The notes: generated by a model from the sequence alone, not told the origin. Positions 36,410 through 44,970 are shown, counted from the stretch's first letter. The stretch is DNA of 64,000 bases from Siccirubricoccus phaeus (GCF_008360935.1 NZ_SRXO01000024.1:17322-81321), one strand, 5' to 3'. Translations and numbers: made by a program.

Positions 36410-36434
36410 CCTGAAGCGGCTTCGCCGCTTCAGG
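36410..36434. repeat. perfect 11-bp hairpin upstream of the Bug gene
   Basis: CCTGAAGCGGC-TTC-GCCGCTTCAGG, an 11-bp perfect stem with a three-base loop, sits 52 bases before the Bug start on the minus strand and 3' of the enolase-superfamily gene. It may act as a terminator or processing site between them. The surrounding 36359-36506 holds no gene. Confidence 0.6.
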
Positions 36435-36471
36435 CTGTGCGATGCTCAGGGAATACGGCGACCCCCGCGGC

Positions 36472-36502
36472 CCCCATGACGGCGCGCAGCGACGTCATGG
36501 GG
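36472..36502. repeat. family E hairpin, copy 2
   Basis: CCCCATGACG ... CGTCATGGGG with perfect 10-bp outer arms and an inner CGC-GCA-GCG, just beyond the stop codon (36507) of the minus-strand enolase-superfamily gene. Same design as 12652-12678 and 58054-58084. Confidence 0.7.
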
Positions 36503-36506
36503 AATG

Positions 36507-37646
36507 CTATACGTATCCTGGTCCCTCGATCGCCGGATGGGCAACGAGAAACGCCTCATCCACCTCCACGCCGATGCCGGGCGCCTCCAGCGGCAGCACA
36601 TTGCCGTCGGCACCGACGCGCCAGGGCTCGCTGCCGAGCTGGTCGCGGAACAGGTTGTTGCGGGAGACGTCGGCCTCGAAATAGCCGGCATTCTCGATGG
36701 CGGCGAGCAGATGGATGGAGGCCGCCTGGTTCACGCCCGTCATGGAGGAATGCGGGTTCACCGGAATCTTGAAGGCGCTGGCCATGGCCGCGATGCGCAG
36801 CGTCTCCGTGATGCCGCCGCATTTGGACAGGTCGGGCTGCCAGATGGTGATGACCTCATCCTCCAGCACCCGGGTGAATTCGAAGCGGGTGAAGTGGTTC
36901 TCCCCGGCGGCCAGCGGCGTGCGGCCATGCTCGGCCGCCTGGGCGTAGAGATGGTGGTCATGCGCCGGGAAGGGCTCCTCCAGCCAGCCGATATCCAGCT
37001 CATCCATCGCCGGCATGACGCGGCGGACATCGGCGATGCCGTAGCCGGTATTCGCATCGGTCAGGATGGCGAGGCCCTCGCCGAAACCCTGGCGCACCGC
37101 CTCCATCCGGGCGATGTCGTCGGCCACCGTATCGCCGACCCGCAGCTTCACCGCGCGATAGCCGGCCGCGATGAGCGGCGCCGCCTCATCGACGAGCTGC
37201 GCCGGGGGCTGGTAGCCCAGGGCGACGCCGCCGGCATAGGCCGGCACCGGCCGGCGGGCGCCGCCGAGCAGGCGGTAGAGCGGCCAGCCCACCGCCTTCC
37301 CCTTGATGTCCCACAGCGCCATGTCGATGCCGGACATCGCCATGGCGCAGGCCGCGCCCATGCCATGGCTGCCGAGCTGGTATTTGTAGATGCGCGCCCA
37401 GATGCCGGTGGTATCCGCCGCATCCATGCCGAGGATGAGCTGGCTCAGCGTGGTCTCGATGAGCCGGGCGATGGCGGTATGGGCGCGGCCGTGATGGCTC
37501 TCGCCCCAGCCCGTGATGCCATCCTCCGTGGTGACCTTCACCATCACGCAGTCGCGCTTCACCGATTGCCCGATGCCGAGGCGGACGCCGCCCGGCGGGA
37601 CGGGGAAGCTGGTGGGGTAGGCTTTGATCTCGCGGATCTTCATCAT
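36507..37646 (-). CDS. enolase superfamily (mandelate racemase/muconate lactonizing enzyme) protein (1)
   Basis: A 379-residue enzyme with the two-domain MR/MLE fold. Metal ligands are D197 in LTDANTGY, E223 or E224 in WLEEPF and E249 in AAGENHF. The base region is K167-L-R169 (KxR in place of KxK), and H299 in NPHSSM may pair with D271 in QPDL. Members abstract an alpha proton from carboxylates; many are acid-sugar dehydratases. The exact substrate cannot be read from sequence. It overlaps the preceding gene by ATGA and so is co-translated with it. An ATG one codon in (37643) is an alternative start. Confidence 0.88.
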   Translation of the reverse strand: MMKIREIKAYPTSFPVPPGGVRLGIGQSVKRDCVMVKVTTEDGITGWGESHHGRAHTAIARLIETTLSQLILGMDAADTTGIWARIYKYQLGSHGMGAACAMAMSGIDMALWDIKGKAVGWPLYRLLGGARRPVPAYAGGVALGYQPPAQLVDEAAPLIAAGYRAVKLRVGDTVADDIARMEAVRQGFGEGLAILTDANTGYGIADVRRVMPAMDELDIGWLEEPFPAHDHHLYAQAAEHGRTPLAAGENHFTRFEFTRVLEDEVITIWQPDLSKCGGITETLRIAAMASAFKIPVNPHSSMTGVNQAASIHLLAAIENAGYFEADVSRNNLFRDQLGSEPWRVGADGNVLPLEAPGIGVEVDEAFLVAHPAIEGPGYV

Positions 37647-38809
37647 TCCCTCCCGTGCTGAGCGAGGAACGCCTCCTTCACCGTGATGCCGAGGCCGGGG
37701 CGGTCCGGGACGGCGACGAAGCCATCCTCCACCGGGAAGCGCTCCTCGATCAGGTCGTGCAGCATCGGGTTGTGGCCGAGGCTGTATTCCAGGATGAAGC
37801 CGGCGCTCTGGCTGGCCGCGAGATGCAGCCCGGCGGCGAAGGCCGGCGCGCCGGACCAGAGATGCGGCGCCAGGCGCAGGTTGAAGGCGGACGCGATGGC
37901 GCCGATGCGCACGCCTTCCGTGATGCCGCCGGCGATGGCAAGATCCGGCTGCAGCACATCGGCGGCGCGGAGCTCGGCGAGTTCGCGGAAATCGTGGCGG
38001 GTGAACTCGCTCTCGCCGGAGGAGATGGGCACGGCGCTGCTGCGACGGACTTCCGCCTGGCCCTGCTTGTCATCGGCGGTGACGGGTTCCTCGAACCACA
38101 TCAGGTCGCAGTCTTCGACCATGCGGCAGAAGGTCTTCGCCTCGGAGACGGTCCAGGTGCCATGCGCGTCGGCGGCGAGGCCGATTTCCGGGCCGAGGGC
38201 GGCGCGGGCGGCGCGGACCCGGGCGGCGGAGCGGGCGACGGGGCCGTCCATGCTGCCGACGCGCATCTTCACGGCGCGGAAGCCGCCCTGCCTGACGTAG
38301 CCGAGGAGCTGTTCGCCGATGCGCTCCTCCGGCGCCCAGCCGCCCGAGGCATAGGCCGGCATGCGTTCTGCGCGGCGGCCGCCGAGCAGGCGCCAGACCG
38401 GCGCGTTGAGCGACTTGCCGAGGATGTCCCACAGCGCCGTGTCGATGCCGGCAATGGCGCTGATGGACAGGCCGCGGCGGCCGAGGGCAGGGAAGACATG
38501 GCCGCGGTCAAGGGCGAAGCCTTGCCGCGGCGCGTTGTAGAGCACGTCCCAATGACGGGAAATGTCGCGCGGATCCTCGCCCAGCAGCAGCGGCGCCATG
38601 TCCCGGTTGATGATGGCGGCGAGGCCGCCGCAGGCGGCGGTGCTGGCGACGCCGGCCTTGGCCTCGCCCCAGCCGGTGAGGCCGGCATCGGTCTCGATGC
38701 GGATGATGACGCTGTCGAAGCTGGGCTGCTTGCCGTAATCCGAGAGGTGCTGGCGCTCCGGCGGGATGGGGACGCTGACCCAGGTGGCATGGACCCTGGT
38801 GATCTTCAT
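37643..38809 (-). CDS. enolase superfamily (mandelate racemase/muconate lactonizing enzyme) protein (2)
   Basis: A 388-residue paralogue of the previous enzyme. Metal ligands are about D214 in LAADAHGTW, E240/E241 in WFEEPV and E266 in SSGESEF; K181-M-R183 holds the base position and H316 is in LAPHLWSG. The N-terminal capping domain is clearly different from the first paralogue, which suggests a different substrate. ATG 38809 overlaps the stop of the dehydrogenase gene (ATGA), making a three-gene coupled unit: dehydrogenase, this gene, paralogue 1. Confidence 0.88.
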   Translation of the reverse strand: MKITRVHATWVSVPIPPERQHLSDYGKQPSFDSVIIRIETDAGLTGWGEAKAGVASTAACGGLAAIINRDMAPLLLGEDPRDISRHWDVLYNAPRQGFALDRGHVFPALGRRGLSISAIAGIDTALWDILGKSLNAPVWRLLGGRRAERMPAYASGGWAPEERIGEQLLGYVRQGGFRAVKMRVGSMDGPVARSAARVRAARAALGPEIGLAADAHGTWTVSEAKTFCRMVEDCDLMWFEEPVTADDKQGQAEVRRSSAVPISSGESEFTRHDFRELAELRAADVLQPDLAIAGGITEGVRIGAIASAFNLRLAPHLWSGAPAFAAGLHLAASQSAGFILEYSLGHNPMLHDLIEERFPVEDGFVAVPDRPGLGITVKEAFLAQHGRE

Positions 38810-39777
38810 GGCCGGCGCCTCCCGTCCCAGGCTTCGGGGTTGACGAGGTTGCGCGGGCGCTCGCCGCGCAGCACGCGGACCACCTCCTCGGCCGCCACCT
38901 GGCTCATCTTCGCCGCGCTCTCGCGCGAGAGGCCGGCGACATGCGGGGAGAGGATGGCGTTGGGGCATTTCCGCAGCGGGTGCTGTGCGCCGAGCGGCTG
39001 CACCGCATAGACGTCGAGCGCCGCGCCGCCGATGGCGCCTTCGCGCAGCGCGGCGACCAGGGCGTCCTCCTCCACCACGGCGCCGCGGGAGACGTTCAGC
39101 AGCCAGGCGCTGGGCTTCATGCTGCGGATCAGCGCGGCGGAGGCGAGGCCCCTGGTTTCCGGCGTCAGCGGGCAGGCGAGGGCGATATAGTCGCTGCTGG
39201 CGAAGAGGGCGGGCAGGTCGGCGTATTCGACGAAGGGCGGCAGCGCCTCGCGCCGCCGCTGGAAGCCCAGCACCTGCATGCGGAAGCCGTGATGGGCGAT
39301 CTCCGCCAGCCGCGAGCCGATGGCGCCGATTCCGACGATGCCGAGGGTGCGGCCACGCAGCTCGGTGGCGCTGCCGGCGATGGCGCGGCCGGGCTTCCAG
39401 CCCTCCTCCAGATGGACGCGGCTCATGGTCTCGACGCGGCGTGCCGCGGCGAGCATCTGGGCGATGACGAATTCGGCGACGGCATCCGCATTGGCGCCCG
39501 GCACGTTGGTGACGAGGACGCCGTTGGCGGTGCAGTTCTCCACCGGGATGAGGTCCACGCCGACGCCGTGCCGTGCGGCGATGAGCAGCTTCGGGCAGGC
39601 GGAGGCGAGGTCGTCCGGCAGTTTCTGGCGCACGATGACGGCGTGGGCGTCGCGGCAGAGGGTGCGGAGCTGCTCCGGGCTTTGCTCGCCGCCCGGGCCC
39701 TCGACGATGTCGAGCCCCGCGGCGCGGAGGACGGCCATGCCGCCGGGTTCGATGGGTTCCGTCAGGACGACCTGCAT
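38806..39777 (-). CDS. D-isomer 2-hydroxyacid dehydrogenase family protein
   Basis: A 323-residue NAD(P)-dependent dehydrogenase of the SerA/GyaR family. The dinucleotide motif is GIVGIGAIGSRLAE (about 146-159). Catalytic R231 is in LLNVSRGAVV and H279 in ILSPHVAG. The usual catalytic Glu, five residues after the Asp of the DVF/DVY segment, is Gln here (DVYAVQP, Q260), which would be expected to alter activity. It is the first gene of the unit with two enolase-superfamily enzymes, consistent with reduction or oxidation of a 2-oxo/2-hydroxy acid in the same pathway. Confidence 0.87.
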   Translation of the reverse strand: MQVVLTEPIEPGGMAVLRAAGLDIVEGPGGEQSPEQLRTLCRDAHAVIVRQKLPDDLASACPKLLIAARHGVGVDLIPVENCTANGVLVTNVPGANADAVAEFVIAQMLAAARRVETMSRVHLEEGWKPGRAIAGSATELRGRTLGIVGIGAIGSRLAEIAHHGFRMQVLGFQRRREALPPFVEYADLPALFASSDYIALACPLTPETRGLASAALIRSMKPSAWLLNVSRGAVVEEDALVAALREGAIGGAALDVYAVQPLGAQHPLRKCPNAILSPHVAGLSRESAAKMSQVAAEEVVRVLRGERPRNLVNPEAWDGRRRP

Positions 39778-40154
39778 GGGCGGACGAGCTCCGAACTAAA
39801 GGGTTCGACGGGCCTTTCGGCCTTTGCGGATGGCGTTCGAGGCGGGGTTGCGGCAGTGCCGCGGCGCCCTTCTCAAATCCTGTGCGATCCAGATGAGGGG
39901 CAGGGCGTCGCGGCCGATGTCGGCACCCGGGCCCGGCGCGCGGTCGTTCCGACGATGTGGGAGGCGCGGGCGGCAGAGGCCCGCCCGCGGGCCGGGACGA
40001 AGGGCTTTTCCGCCTTCGCCTGCCTGGTGATCCCGGTGACCTCCATGGCCGCGTTTCCCCGTTTGTTGCGCCCAGGCTGCCACGTGGGCACGCGGCTTGC
40101 TACCCCTGGCCGCGAGGCGCTGAATACCGGCGCCATTGCCGAAAGGGGGAGCAG
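39778..40154. other. divergent intergenic region with a degraded family D repeat
   Basis: This 377-bp stretch between the dehydrogenase (minus) and the small amidase-partner gene (plus) contains a degraded family D hairpin near 39798-39830 (GGGCCTTTCGGCC-like) and no convincing gene. Both promoters should lie here. I see no clear operator. The region 40020-40140 contains a purine-rich AAAGGGGGAGCAG just before the 40155 start, a strong ribosome binding site. Confidence 0.5.
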
Positions 40155-40367
40155 ATGCCGGTGGAACCGGAATTCGTGGTGCCGATGATGGAGGCGATCC
40201 GCCGCTGGAGCGGCGTTTCGGTGCCGAATGCCGCGGCCCGGCAGGGCTTGGTGGATTTCGAGGGGCTGATGGCCGAGCTGGCGGCGCTGCGCGGCAGCAT
40301 GGTGTTCGAGGATGAGCCGAGCAGCTTCGAAGCCGCGCTGCGCGAGTGCAAGGAGCCGGGCCAATGA
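40155..40367 (+). CDS. small amidase-partner protein (AtzG/GatC-like by context)
   Basis: A 70-residue acidic protein whose stop overlaps the start of an amidase gene (ATGA), with a strong GGGGGAG ribosome binding site. Its C-terminal DEPSSFEAALRECKE has the D/E-P-hydrophobic character of small amidase partners. There is no sequence resemblance to the 66-residue protein at 14612 beyond length, charge and a similar tail position, so the assignment is by context. It may wrap around or stabilise its amidase as GatC does for GatA. Confidence 0.7.
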   Translation: MPVEPEFVVPMMEAIRRWSGVSVPNAAARQGLVDFEGLMAELAALRGSMVFEDEPSSFEAALRECKEPGQ

Positions 40368-41800
40368 ACGTACCCATCTCTCCCCTTGGCAGCTCCGACC
40401 TCGCCGCGCTGTCCATGACGGAGGCGGCGGATGCCTTCGCCGCCGGCGACATCAAGGCGGAGGCGATGCTGCGCGCCTGCCTTGCCCGCATCGATGCGCA
40501 TGACGGCAAGGTGAATGCCGTGATCCGGCTGGACCGGGAGGCGGCGCTGGAAGCCGCGGCGGCGCAGGACAAGGCGCGGGCGGGCGGCGTGGCGCTCGGC
40601 CCGCTCGCCGGCGCGCCGATGATGCACAAGGACATGTACTACCGCGCCGGCAAGGTCAGCACCTGCGGTTCGAAGATCCGCAAGGATTTCGTGCCGCCGG
40701 TGACGGCGACGGTGCTGCAAAGGCTGGATGCGGCAGGCGCGCTCGACATGGGCACGCTGAACATGGCGGAATTCGCCCAGAACCCCACCGGCCACAACGC
40801 GCATTTCGGGGACTGCCACAATCCGTGGAACCTCGCCTATTGCACGGGCGGATCCTCCTCCGGTTCCGGCGCGGGCGTGGCGGCGCGGTTCTTCACCGCG
40901 GCGCTGGGCAGCGACACGGGCGGCTCCATCCGGCTGCCGGCGACGATCTGTGGCGTGACGGGGCTGAAGGCGACGCAGACGCGGGTTTCGCGGCATGGGG
41001 TGATGCCGCTCTCCTTCTCCTGCGACAATGTCGGGCCGCTGGTGCGCACGGCGCGCGACGCGGCGCGCTTCCTGAAGGTGACGGCCGGCCGGGACCCGAA
41101 GGACCCGACCAGCGCGCCGGAAGCCGTGCCGGATTACGAGGCGGCGCTGACCGGCGACGTCAAGGGCCTGAAGATCGCCGTCTGCGAGAGCTATTTCTTC
41201 GACGGCGCTGATGCCCCGGTGGTCACCGCCTTCGAGGCGGCGCTGCAGGTGCTGGCGGATCGCGGCGCCAGCATCACCCGCGTGAAGGCGCCGAGCATGC
41301 AGGCGGTGGCGGCCTATGTATCGCTGGTCAGCCGCACGGAAAGCCCGGCGATCCATGCGAATTGGATGCGGGAATTCCCGGGCGACTACGCCATCCATCT
41401 CAGCAGCCGGATCTATGGCGGCTTCGCCATCCCCGGCCACCTGTACATCGAGGCGCTGTCGCGGCGCGGGCCGCTGCTTCGCCAATTCGTGGCGGAGACG
41501 CTGACGGGGTTCGACGTGGTGGCGACGCCGACGCTGCGCACCAGGGTGCCGACGCTGGCGGAGACGGATATCGACGCCGATCCGGCGAATTGGTCGCGCT
41601 TCATGGCGGTCTCGGCGAATACCCGACCCTTCAACTATCTCGGGCTGCCGACGCTGAGCGTGCCTTGCGGCTTCGACGACCGCGGGCTGCCGGTGGGGCT
41701 GCAACTGGCGGCGCGGCCCTTTGCCGAAGCCACGGTGCTGCGGGCGGGGGATGCGTTCCAGCTTGTGACCGACTGGCATAAGAAGTCGCCACTGCTGTGA
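40364..41800 (+). CDS. amidase signature family protein (third amidase)
   Basis: A 478-residue amidase with K89 in MMHKDMYY, the TGGSSSGSG run at 161-169 and nucleophile S188 in GSDTGGSIRLP. It has conserved GLKATQTRVSRHGVMPL and NYLGLPTLSVPCG segments. It is coupled to the upstream 70-residue gene. The nearest functional clue is the adjacent sugar-acid-type operon on the other strand. It is the third AS-family enzyme in 28 kb. Confidence 0.88.
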   Translation: MNVPISPLGSSDLAALSMTEAADAFAAGDIKAEAMLRACLARIDAHDGKVNAVIRLDREAALEAAAAQDKARAGGVALGPLAGAPMMHKDMYYRAGKVSTCGSKIRKDFVPPVTATVLQRLDAAGALDMGTLNMAEFAQNPTGHNAHFGDCHNPWNLAYCTGGSSSGSGAGVAARFFTAALGSDTGGSIRLPATICGVTGLKATQTRVSRHGVMPLSFSCDNVGPLVRTARDAARFLKVTAGRDPKDPTSAPEAVPDYEAALTGDVKGLKIAVCESYFFDGADAPVVTAFEAALQVLADRGASITRVKAPSMQAVAAYVSLVSRTESPAIHANWMREFPGDYAIHLSSRIYGGFAIPGHLYIEALSRRGPLLRQFVAETLTGFDVVATPTLRTRVPTLAETDIDADPANWSRFMAVSANTRPFNYLGLPTLSVPCGFDDRGLPVGLQLAARPFAEATVLRAGDAFQLVTDWHKKSPLL

Positions 41801-41805
41801 CCGCT

Positions 41806-41965
41806 TGAAAGGGGCGCTGCCCCTCTCAAACTCTCCCCGCCAAAGGTCGAAGGGCCTTTGGAAACCTATAGGTTTGCGCTTCGACCGACGGGTCCAAGAC
41901 TCAAAGGTTCCAAGGGCCCTTCGGCCCTTGGCGGGTGGGAGTTTGAGGGAGGGCAGAGCCCTCCC
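41806..41965. terminator. family D composite hairpin array between convergent amidase and truA genes
   Basis: Two family D units in inverted order. The first has GAAAGGGGC-GCT-GCCCCTCTC (about 41808-41829) and a CCAAAGG/CCTTTGG stem. The second has CCAAGGGCC-CTTC-GGCCCTTGG at 41910-41931 and GGGAGGGC-AGA-GCCCTCCC at 41947-41965. It lies between two converging genes, as expected of a bidirectional terminator, though without T-tracts. The truA stop codon begins at 41968, immediately after. Confidence 0.55.
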
Positions 41966-42730
41966 TCAATCACACCACGCCGGTTCCGGCTCATAGCGCA
42001 CGAACGCGAATACCAAGGCCTCCGCCGGCGCCGTTTGCCCCGCCTTGGTCCGGTCCCGCCCGTCCAGCACCTGCCGCGGCCACGCCTCGCCGCGCCGTCC
42101 CATCCCCACCTCGAACAGCGTCCCCGCCAGGTTGCGGATCTGGTGATGCAGGAAGCTGCGCGCCTCCGCGGTGATCACCACCTCATCGCCCTGCCGCGCC
42201 ACATCCAGCCTCTCCAGCGTCCGCAGCGGCGATTTCGCCTGGCAAGCCGCCGCGCGGAAGGCCGAGAAATCATGCTTCCCCAGCAGCCTCTGCGCCGCCG
42301 CATGCATCGCCGCCACGTCCAGCCGCTGCTGCACATGCCACACCCGCCCTGCCTCCAGCGCCGGCCGGGCGCGGCGGTTGAGGATGCGGTAGCGATAGCC
42401 GCGCCGCACGGCGGAGAACCGCGCATTCCACCCCTCCGGCGCCAGCGCCGCGCGCAGCACGGAGACGGGATGGGGCCGGGTGTGGAAATTCAGCGCCTCC
42501 CGCAGCCGGTCCGGCGGCAGCTCGCGGGTCAGCGCGATCTGCGCCACCTGGCCCTCGGCATGTACGCCGGCATCGGTGCGGCCGGCGGCGACGGCGAGGG
42601 GCAGCTCCCCGCCATTCAGCTTCGCTGCCGCCTCCTCCAGCACCTGCTGGACGGAGAGTCCGTTCTCCTGCCGCTGCCAGCCGACGAAGGGGGCGCCGTC
42701 ATATTCCAGCGTCAGGGCATAGAGGGGCAT
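41966..42730 (-). CDS. truA: tRNA pseudouridine synthase A
   Basis: Makes pseudouridine at positions 38-40 of tRNAs. The 254-residue protein has the catalytic Asp in AAGRTDAGVHAEGQVA near residue 52, the start ALTLEYDGAPFVGWQRQ, and SFLHHQIRNLAGTL. ATG 42730 gives the standard N-terminus. It lies downstream of fmt on the same strand with a 40-bp gap, and the def-fmt-truA order is common in alphaproteobacteria. Confidence 0.95.
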   Translation of the reverse strand: MPLYALTLEYDGAPFVGWQRQENGLSVQQVLEEAAAKLNGGELPLAVAAGRTDAGVHAEGQVAQIALTRELPPDRLREALNFHTRPHPVSVLRAALAPEGWNARFSAVRRGYRYRILNRRARPALEAGRVWHVQQRLDVAAMHAAAQRLLGKHDFSAFRAAACQAKSPLRTLERLDVARQGDEVVITAEARSFLHHQIRNLAGTLFEVGMGRRGEAWPRQVLDGRDRTKAGQTAPAEALVFAFVRYEPEPAWCD

Positions 42731-42770
42731 CGGCCACCCCCAGGCGTAACCCGGCGCGGCCCGGGCGGGC

Positions 42771-43676
42771 TCATCCCAGCACCATGCCCGGCGGCAGCGG
42801 GCAGCCGCGCAGGAACTCCCCCACCGCCAGCGGCCCACGCCCTGGGCGCTGCAGCCGCTGCAGCCGCAGCACGCCCTCGCCGCAGGCGACCAGCCCGGCC
42901 GCATCCAGCACCATGCCGGGCGGGCCGGCGCCCGCGGCGGGTTCGGCTGCCAGCAGGCGGATCGCCTCGCTTTGGTGCTGGAAGAAGGTGCCGGGCCAGG
43001 GGTTCAGCGCCCGCACCCTGGCATCCAGGGCGGTAGCGGGCAGGGACCAGTCCAGCCTGCCATCCGCCTTGGTCAGCTTCGGCGCGTAGGTCACGCCCGC
43101 CTCCGGCTGCGGCACCGGCGGCGGGTTCTCCGCCAGGGCGCGCAGCACCAGCCGGGCGCCCATCTCCGCCAGCGCATCGTGCAACGCCGGCGTCGTCATC
43201 CGGGGGCCGAGCGGCACCGCCTCCCGCAGCAGCATCGGGCCGGTGTCCAGCCCTTCTTCCATGCGCATGATGGTGACGCCGCTTTCGGCGTCTCCGGCCA
43301 GGATGGCGGCCTGGATCGGTGCCGCCCCGCGCCAGCGCGGCAGCAGCGAGGCATGGATGTTCAGGCAGCCGCGCCGCGGCGCCTCCAGCATCGCCGGCGG
43401 CAGGATCAGGCCGTAGGCGGCCACCACCGCCACCTCCAGCCCCAGCGCGGCGAAGACCGCGTGTTCGGCGGCATCGCGTTTCAGGCGGGTGGGCGTGCGC
43501 ACCGGCAGCCCCAGCGCCAGGGCGGCGCGATGGACCGGGCAGGGCTGCTCCTTCTGCCCGCGGCCAGCCGGGCGCGGCGGCTGGCAATAGACCGCGGCGA
43601 CCTCATGCCCTGCCGCATGCAGGGCGCGCAGCGCCGGCACGGCGAAATCCGGGCTGCCCATGAAGGCGAGCCTCAT
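42771..43676 (-). CDS. fmt: methionyl-tRNA formyltransferase
   Basis: Transfers formyl from 10-formyltetrahydrofolate to Met-tRNAi. The 301-residue protein starts [16 protein letters not shown] and has the catalytic segment [19 protein letters not shown] (Asn and His) with the Asp in [10 protein letters not shown]. The C-terminal tRNA-binding domain follows from about residue 205. It sits between def and truA on the same strand. Confidence 0.96.
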   Translation of the reverse strand: MRLAFMGSPDFAVPALRALHAAGHEVAAVYCQPPRPAGRGQKEQPCPVHRAALALGLPVRTPTRLKRDAAEHAVFAALGLEVAVVAAYGLILPPAMLEAPRRGCLNIHASLLPRWRGAAPIQAAILAGDAESGVTIMRMEEGLDTGPMLLREAVPLGPRMTTPALHDALAEMGARLVLRALAENPPPVPQPEAGVTYAPKLTKADGRLDWSLPATALDARVRALNPWPGTFFQHQSEAIRLLAAEPAAGAGPPGMVLDAAGLVACGEGVLRLQRLQRPGRGPLAVGEFLRGCPLPPGMVLG

Positions 43677-43818
43677 CGGGCACCTCCCTCTCCTGCAAGG
43701 CTGGGGAGGGCTGGCGTGGGGGCGTGGCTGGAGCCGGACACGGTTATCATGGCGGCACCAAGCACCCCCAACCCCGGCCCTCCCCCGCCTGGCGGGGGAG
43801 GGGACGCGCCCCCGCCCA
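43677..43818. repeat. CCCTCCCCCGC-type REP-like palindromes between def and fmt
   Basis: The 142-bp gap between two minus-strand genes contains CCCTCCCCCGCC-TG-GCGGGGGAGGGG (about 43780-43805) preceded by a looser partner, GGCTGGGGAGGGCTGGCGTGGGGGC. The same motif (CCCTCCCCCGC-TT-GCGGGGGAGGG) occurs at 45679-45702. It is a REP-like inverted pair of the kind dispersed in alphaproteobacterial genomes. It is transcribed if def and fmt share an operon. Confidence 0.6.
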
Positions 43819-44358
43819 TCATCCCCGCGCCTTCGCCTTCAGCTCCTTCGCCAGCTTGCGCAGCAGCATGTTCCGCTTCAGCGGGCTGAGATGGTCCACG
43901 AACAGCATGCCGTTCAGATGGTCGATCTCATGCTGCAGGCAGGTGGCCAGAAGCCCCTCCGCCTCCACCTCCCGCTTCGACCCGTCCAGCTCCTGCCACC
44001 GCACCTTCACCCGGGCGGGGCGAGTCACCTCGGCATACTGGCCGGGCAGGGAGAGGCAGCCCTCCTCCCTCGTCGCCAGCTCCTCGGACGCGGCGACGAT
44101 CTCCGGATTCACCAGCACCAGCGGCGCCGGCTTCTCCTCCTTCTGCAGGTCGATGACGACCAGCCGCAACCCTACCCCCACCTGCGGCGCCGCCAGGCCG
44201 ATTCCCGGCGCCTTGTACATCGCATCCAGCATGCGCGGCGCCAGCAGCCGCACCTGGTCGGCATCGCCCGCGCCGACCGCCCGCGCCTTGGCGCGCAGCC
44301 GCGGGTCGGGAACCAGCAGGATGGGGATGGTGTTGGTGGCGGCAGCGGCGTCGGACAT
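43819..44358 (-). CDS. def: peptide deformylase
   Basis: Removes the formyl group from nascent N-terminal formyl-Met. The 179-residue protein has the three deformylase motifs: [10 protein letters not shown] near 53, EEGCLSLPG with metal ligand C101, and QHEIDHLNG with H143, E144 and H147. ATG 44358 gives the normal N-terminus. It is divergent from hsp20, and the 126-bp gap between them should hold both promoters. Confidence 0.96.
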   Translation of the reverse strand: MSDAAAATNTIPILLVPDPRLRAKARAVGAGDADQVRLLAPRMLDAMYKAPGIGLAAPQVGVGLRLVVIDLQKEEKPAPLVLVNPEIVAASEELATREEGCLSLPGQYAEVTRPARVKVRWQELDGSKREVEAEGLLATCLQHEIDHLNGMLFVDHLSPLKRNMLLRKLAKELKAKARG

Positions 44359-44466
44359 GGCGGGGAGATAGACCCCGCCCTCGACCCCTTGCAACCGATC
44401 CCCGGGCTGACAACATTCCCAGCCGTGACGGGGTGCTTCGGGCTCCTTCACACCGCTTCGCTCTGG

Positions 44467-44486
44467 ATGAGGAGGCCCCTCCGCAT
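44467..44486 (+). promoter_or_regulatory. hairpin sequestering the hsp20 ribosome binding site and start codon
   Basis: ATGAGGAG (44467-44474), loop GCCC (44475-44478), CTCCGCAT (44479-44486): seven of eight pairs with one mismatch. The left arm contains the GAGGAG Shine-Dalgarno and the right arm covers the first two bases of the hsp20 start codon at 44485. Such an arrangement is what an RNA thermometer needs, and alphaproteobacterial hsp20 genes are often controlled by ROSE or fourU-type thermometers. It has no U(U/C)GCU ROSE motif. A fold prediction is needed, and ATG 44467 is an alternative in-frame start that would change the interpretation. Confidence 0.45.
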
Positions 44487-44970
44487 GTCGCGTCCATCGG
44501 TTTTCGGCTCGCCGCTTTTCCTCGGCTTCGACCATCTGGAACAGATGCTCGACCGGGTGGCGAAAAGCGCCGATGGCTACCCGCCCTACAATATCGAGCA
44601 GACGGCCGAGAACCGGCTGCGCATCACCCTGGCCGTGGCCGGCTTCGCCATGGAGGACCTGCAGATCACGCAGGAGGACAACCAGCTGGTGATCCGCGGC
44701 CGGCAGAAGGATGATTCGGAAGGCCGGATCTTCCTGCATCGCGGCATCGCTGCCCGGCAATTCCAGCGTGCCTTCGTGCTCGCGGAAGGGATCGAGGTGG
44801 AGGGCGCCTGGCTCGACAACGGGCTGCTGCACGTGGATTTGCGCCGGCCGCAGCCGGAAGTGCGGGTGCGGACCATCCAGATCAATGGCGGCAGCCAGCA
44901 GGCGCCGCTGAACACCAGGGTCAACGGGGCGGCGAAGCCCGTTGTCGAAGGGCGTGCCAACCGGGGCTGA
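44485..44970 (+). CDS. Hsp20/IbpA-family small heat-shock protein
   Basis: A 161-residue ATP-independent holdase with an alpha-crystallin domain at about residues 35-130: NIEQTAENRLRITLAVAGF, then ITQEDNQLVIRGRQ and the GLLHVDLRRPQPE beta strand. The family works with ClpB and DnaK on aggregated proteins. ATG 44485 was chosen because a GAGGAGG ribosome binding site lies nine bases upstream; ATG 44467 would add MRRPLR. It is followed by the DUF1150 gene, a linkage seen widely in alphaproteobacteria. Confidence 0.9.
   Translation: MSRPSVFGSPLFLGFDHLEQMLDRVAKSADGYPPYNIEQTAENRLRITLAVAGFAMEDLQITQEDNQLVIRGRQKDDSEGRIFLHRGIAARQFQRAFVLAEGIEVEGAWLDNGLLHVDLRRPQPEVRVRTIQINGGSQQAPLNTRVNGAAKPVVEGRANRG

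Noticed and set aside
44388-44412. Possible RpoH-type promoter upstream of hsp20 (CTTGCA, 13 bases, CTGACA).
   Set aside because: The -35 half fits loosely but the -10 half does not match the heat-shock consensus, so it is not listed as a promoter.
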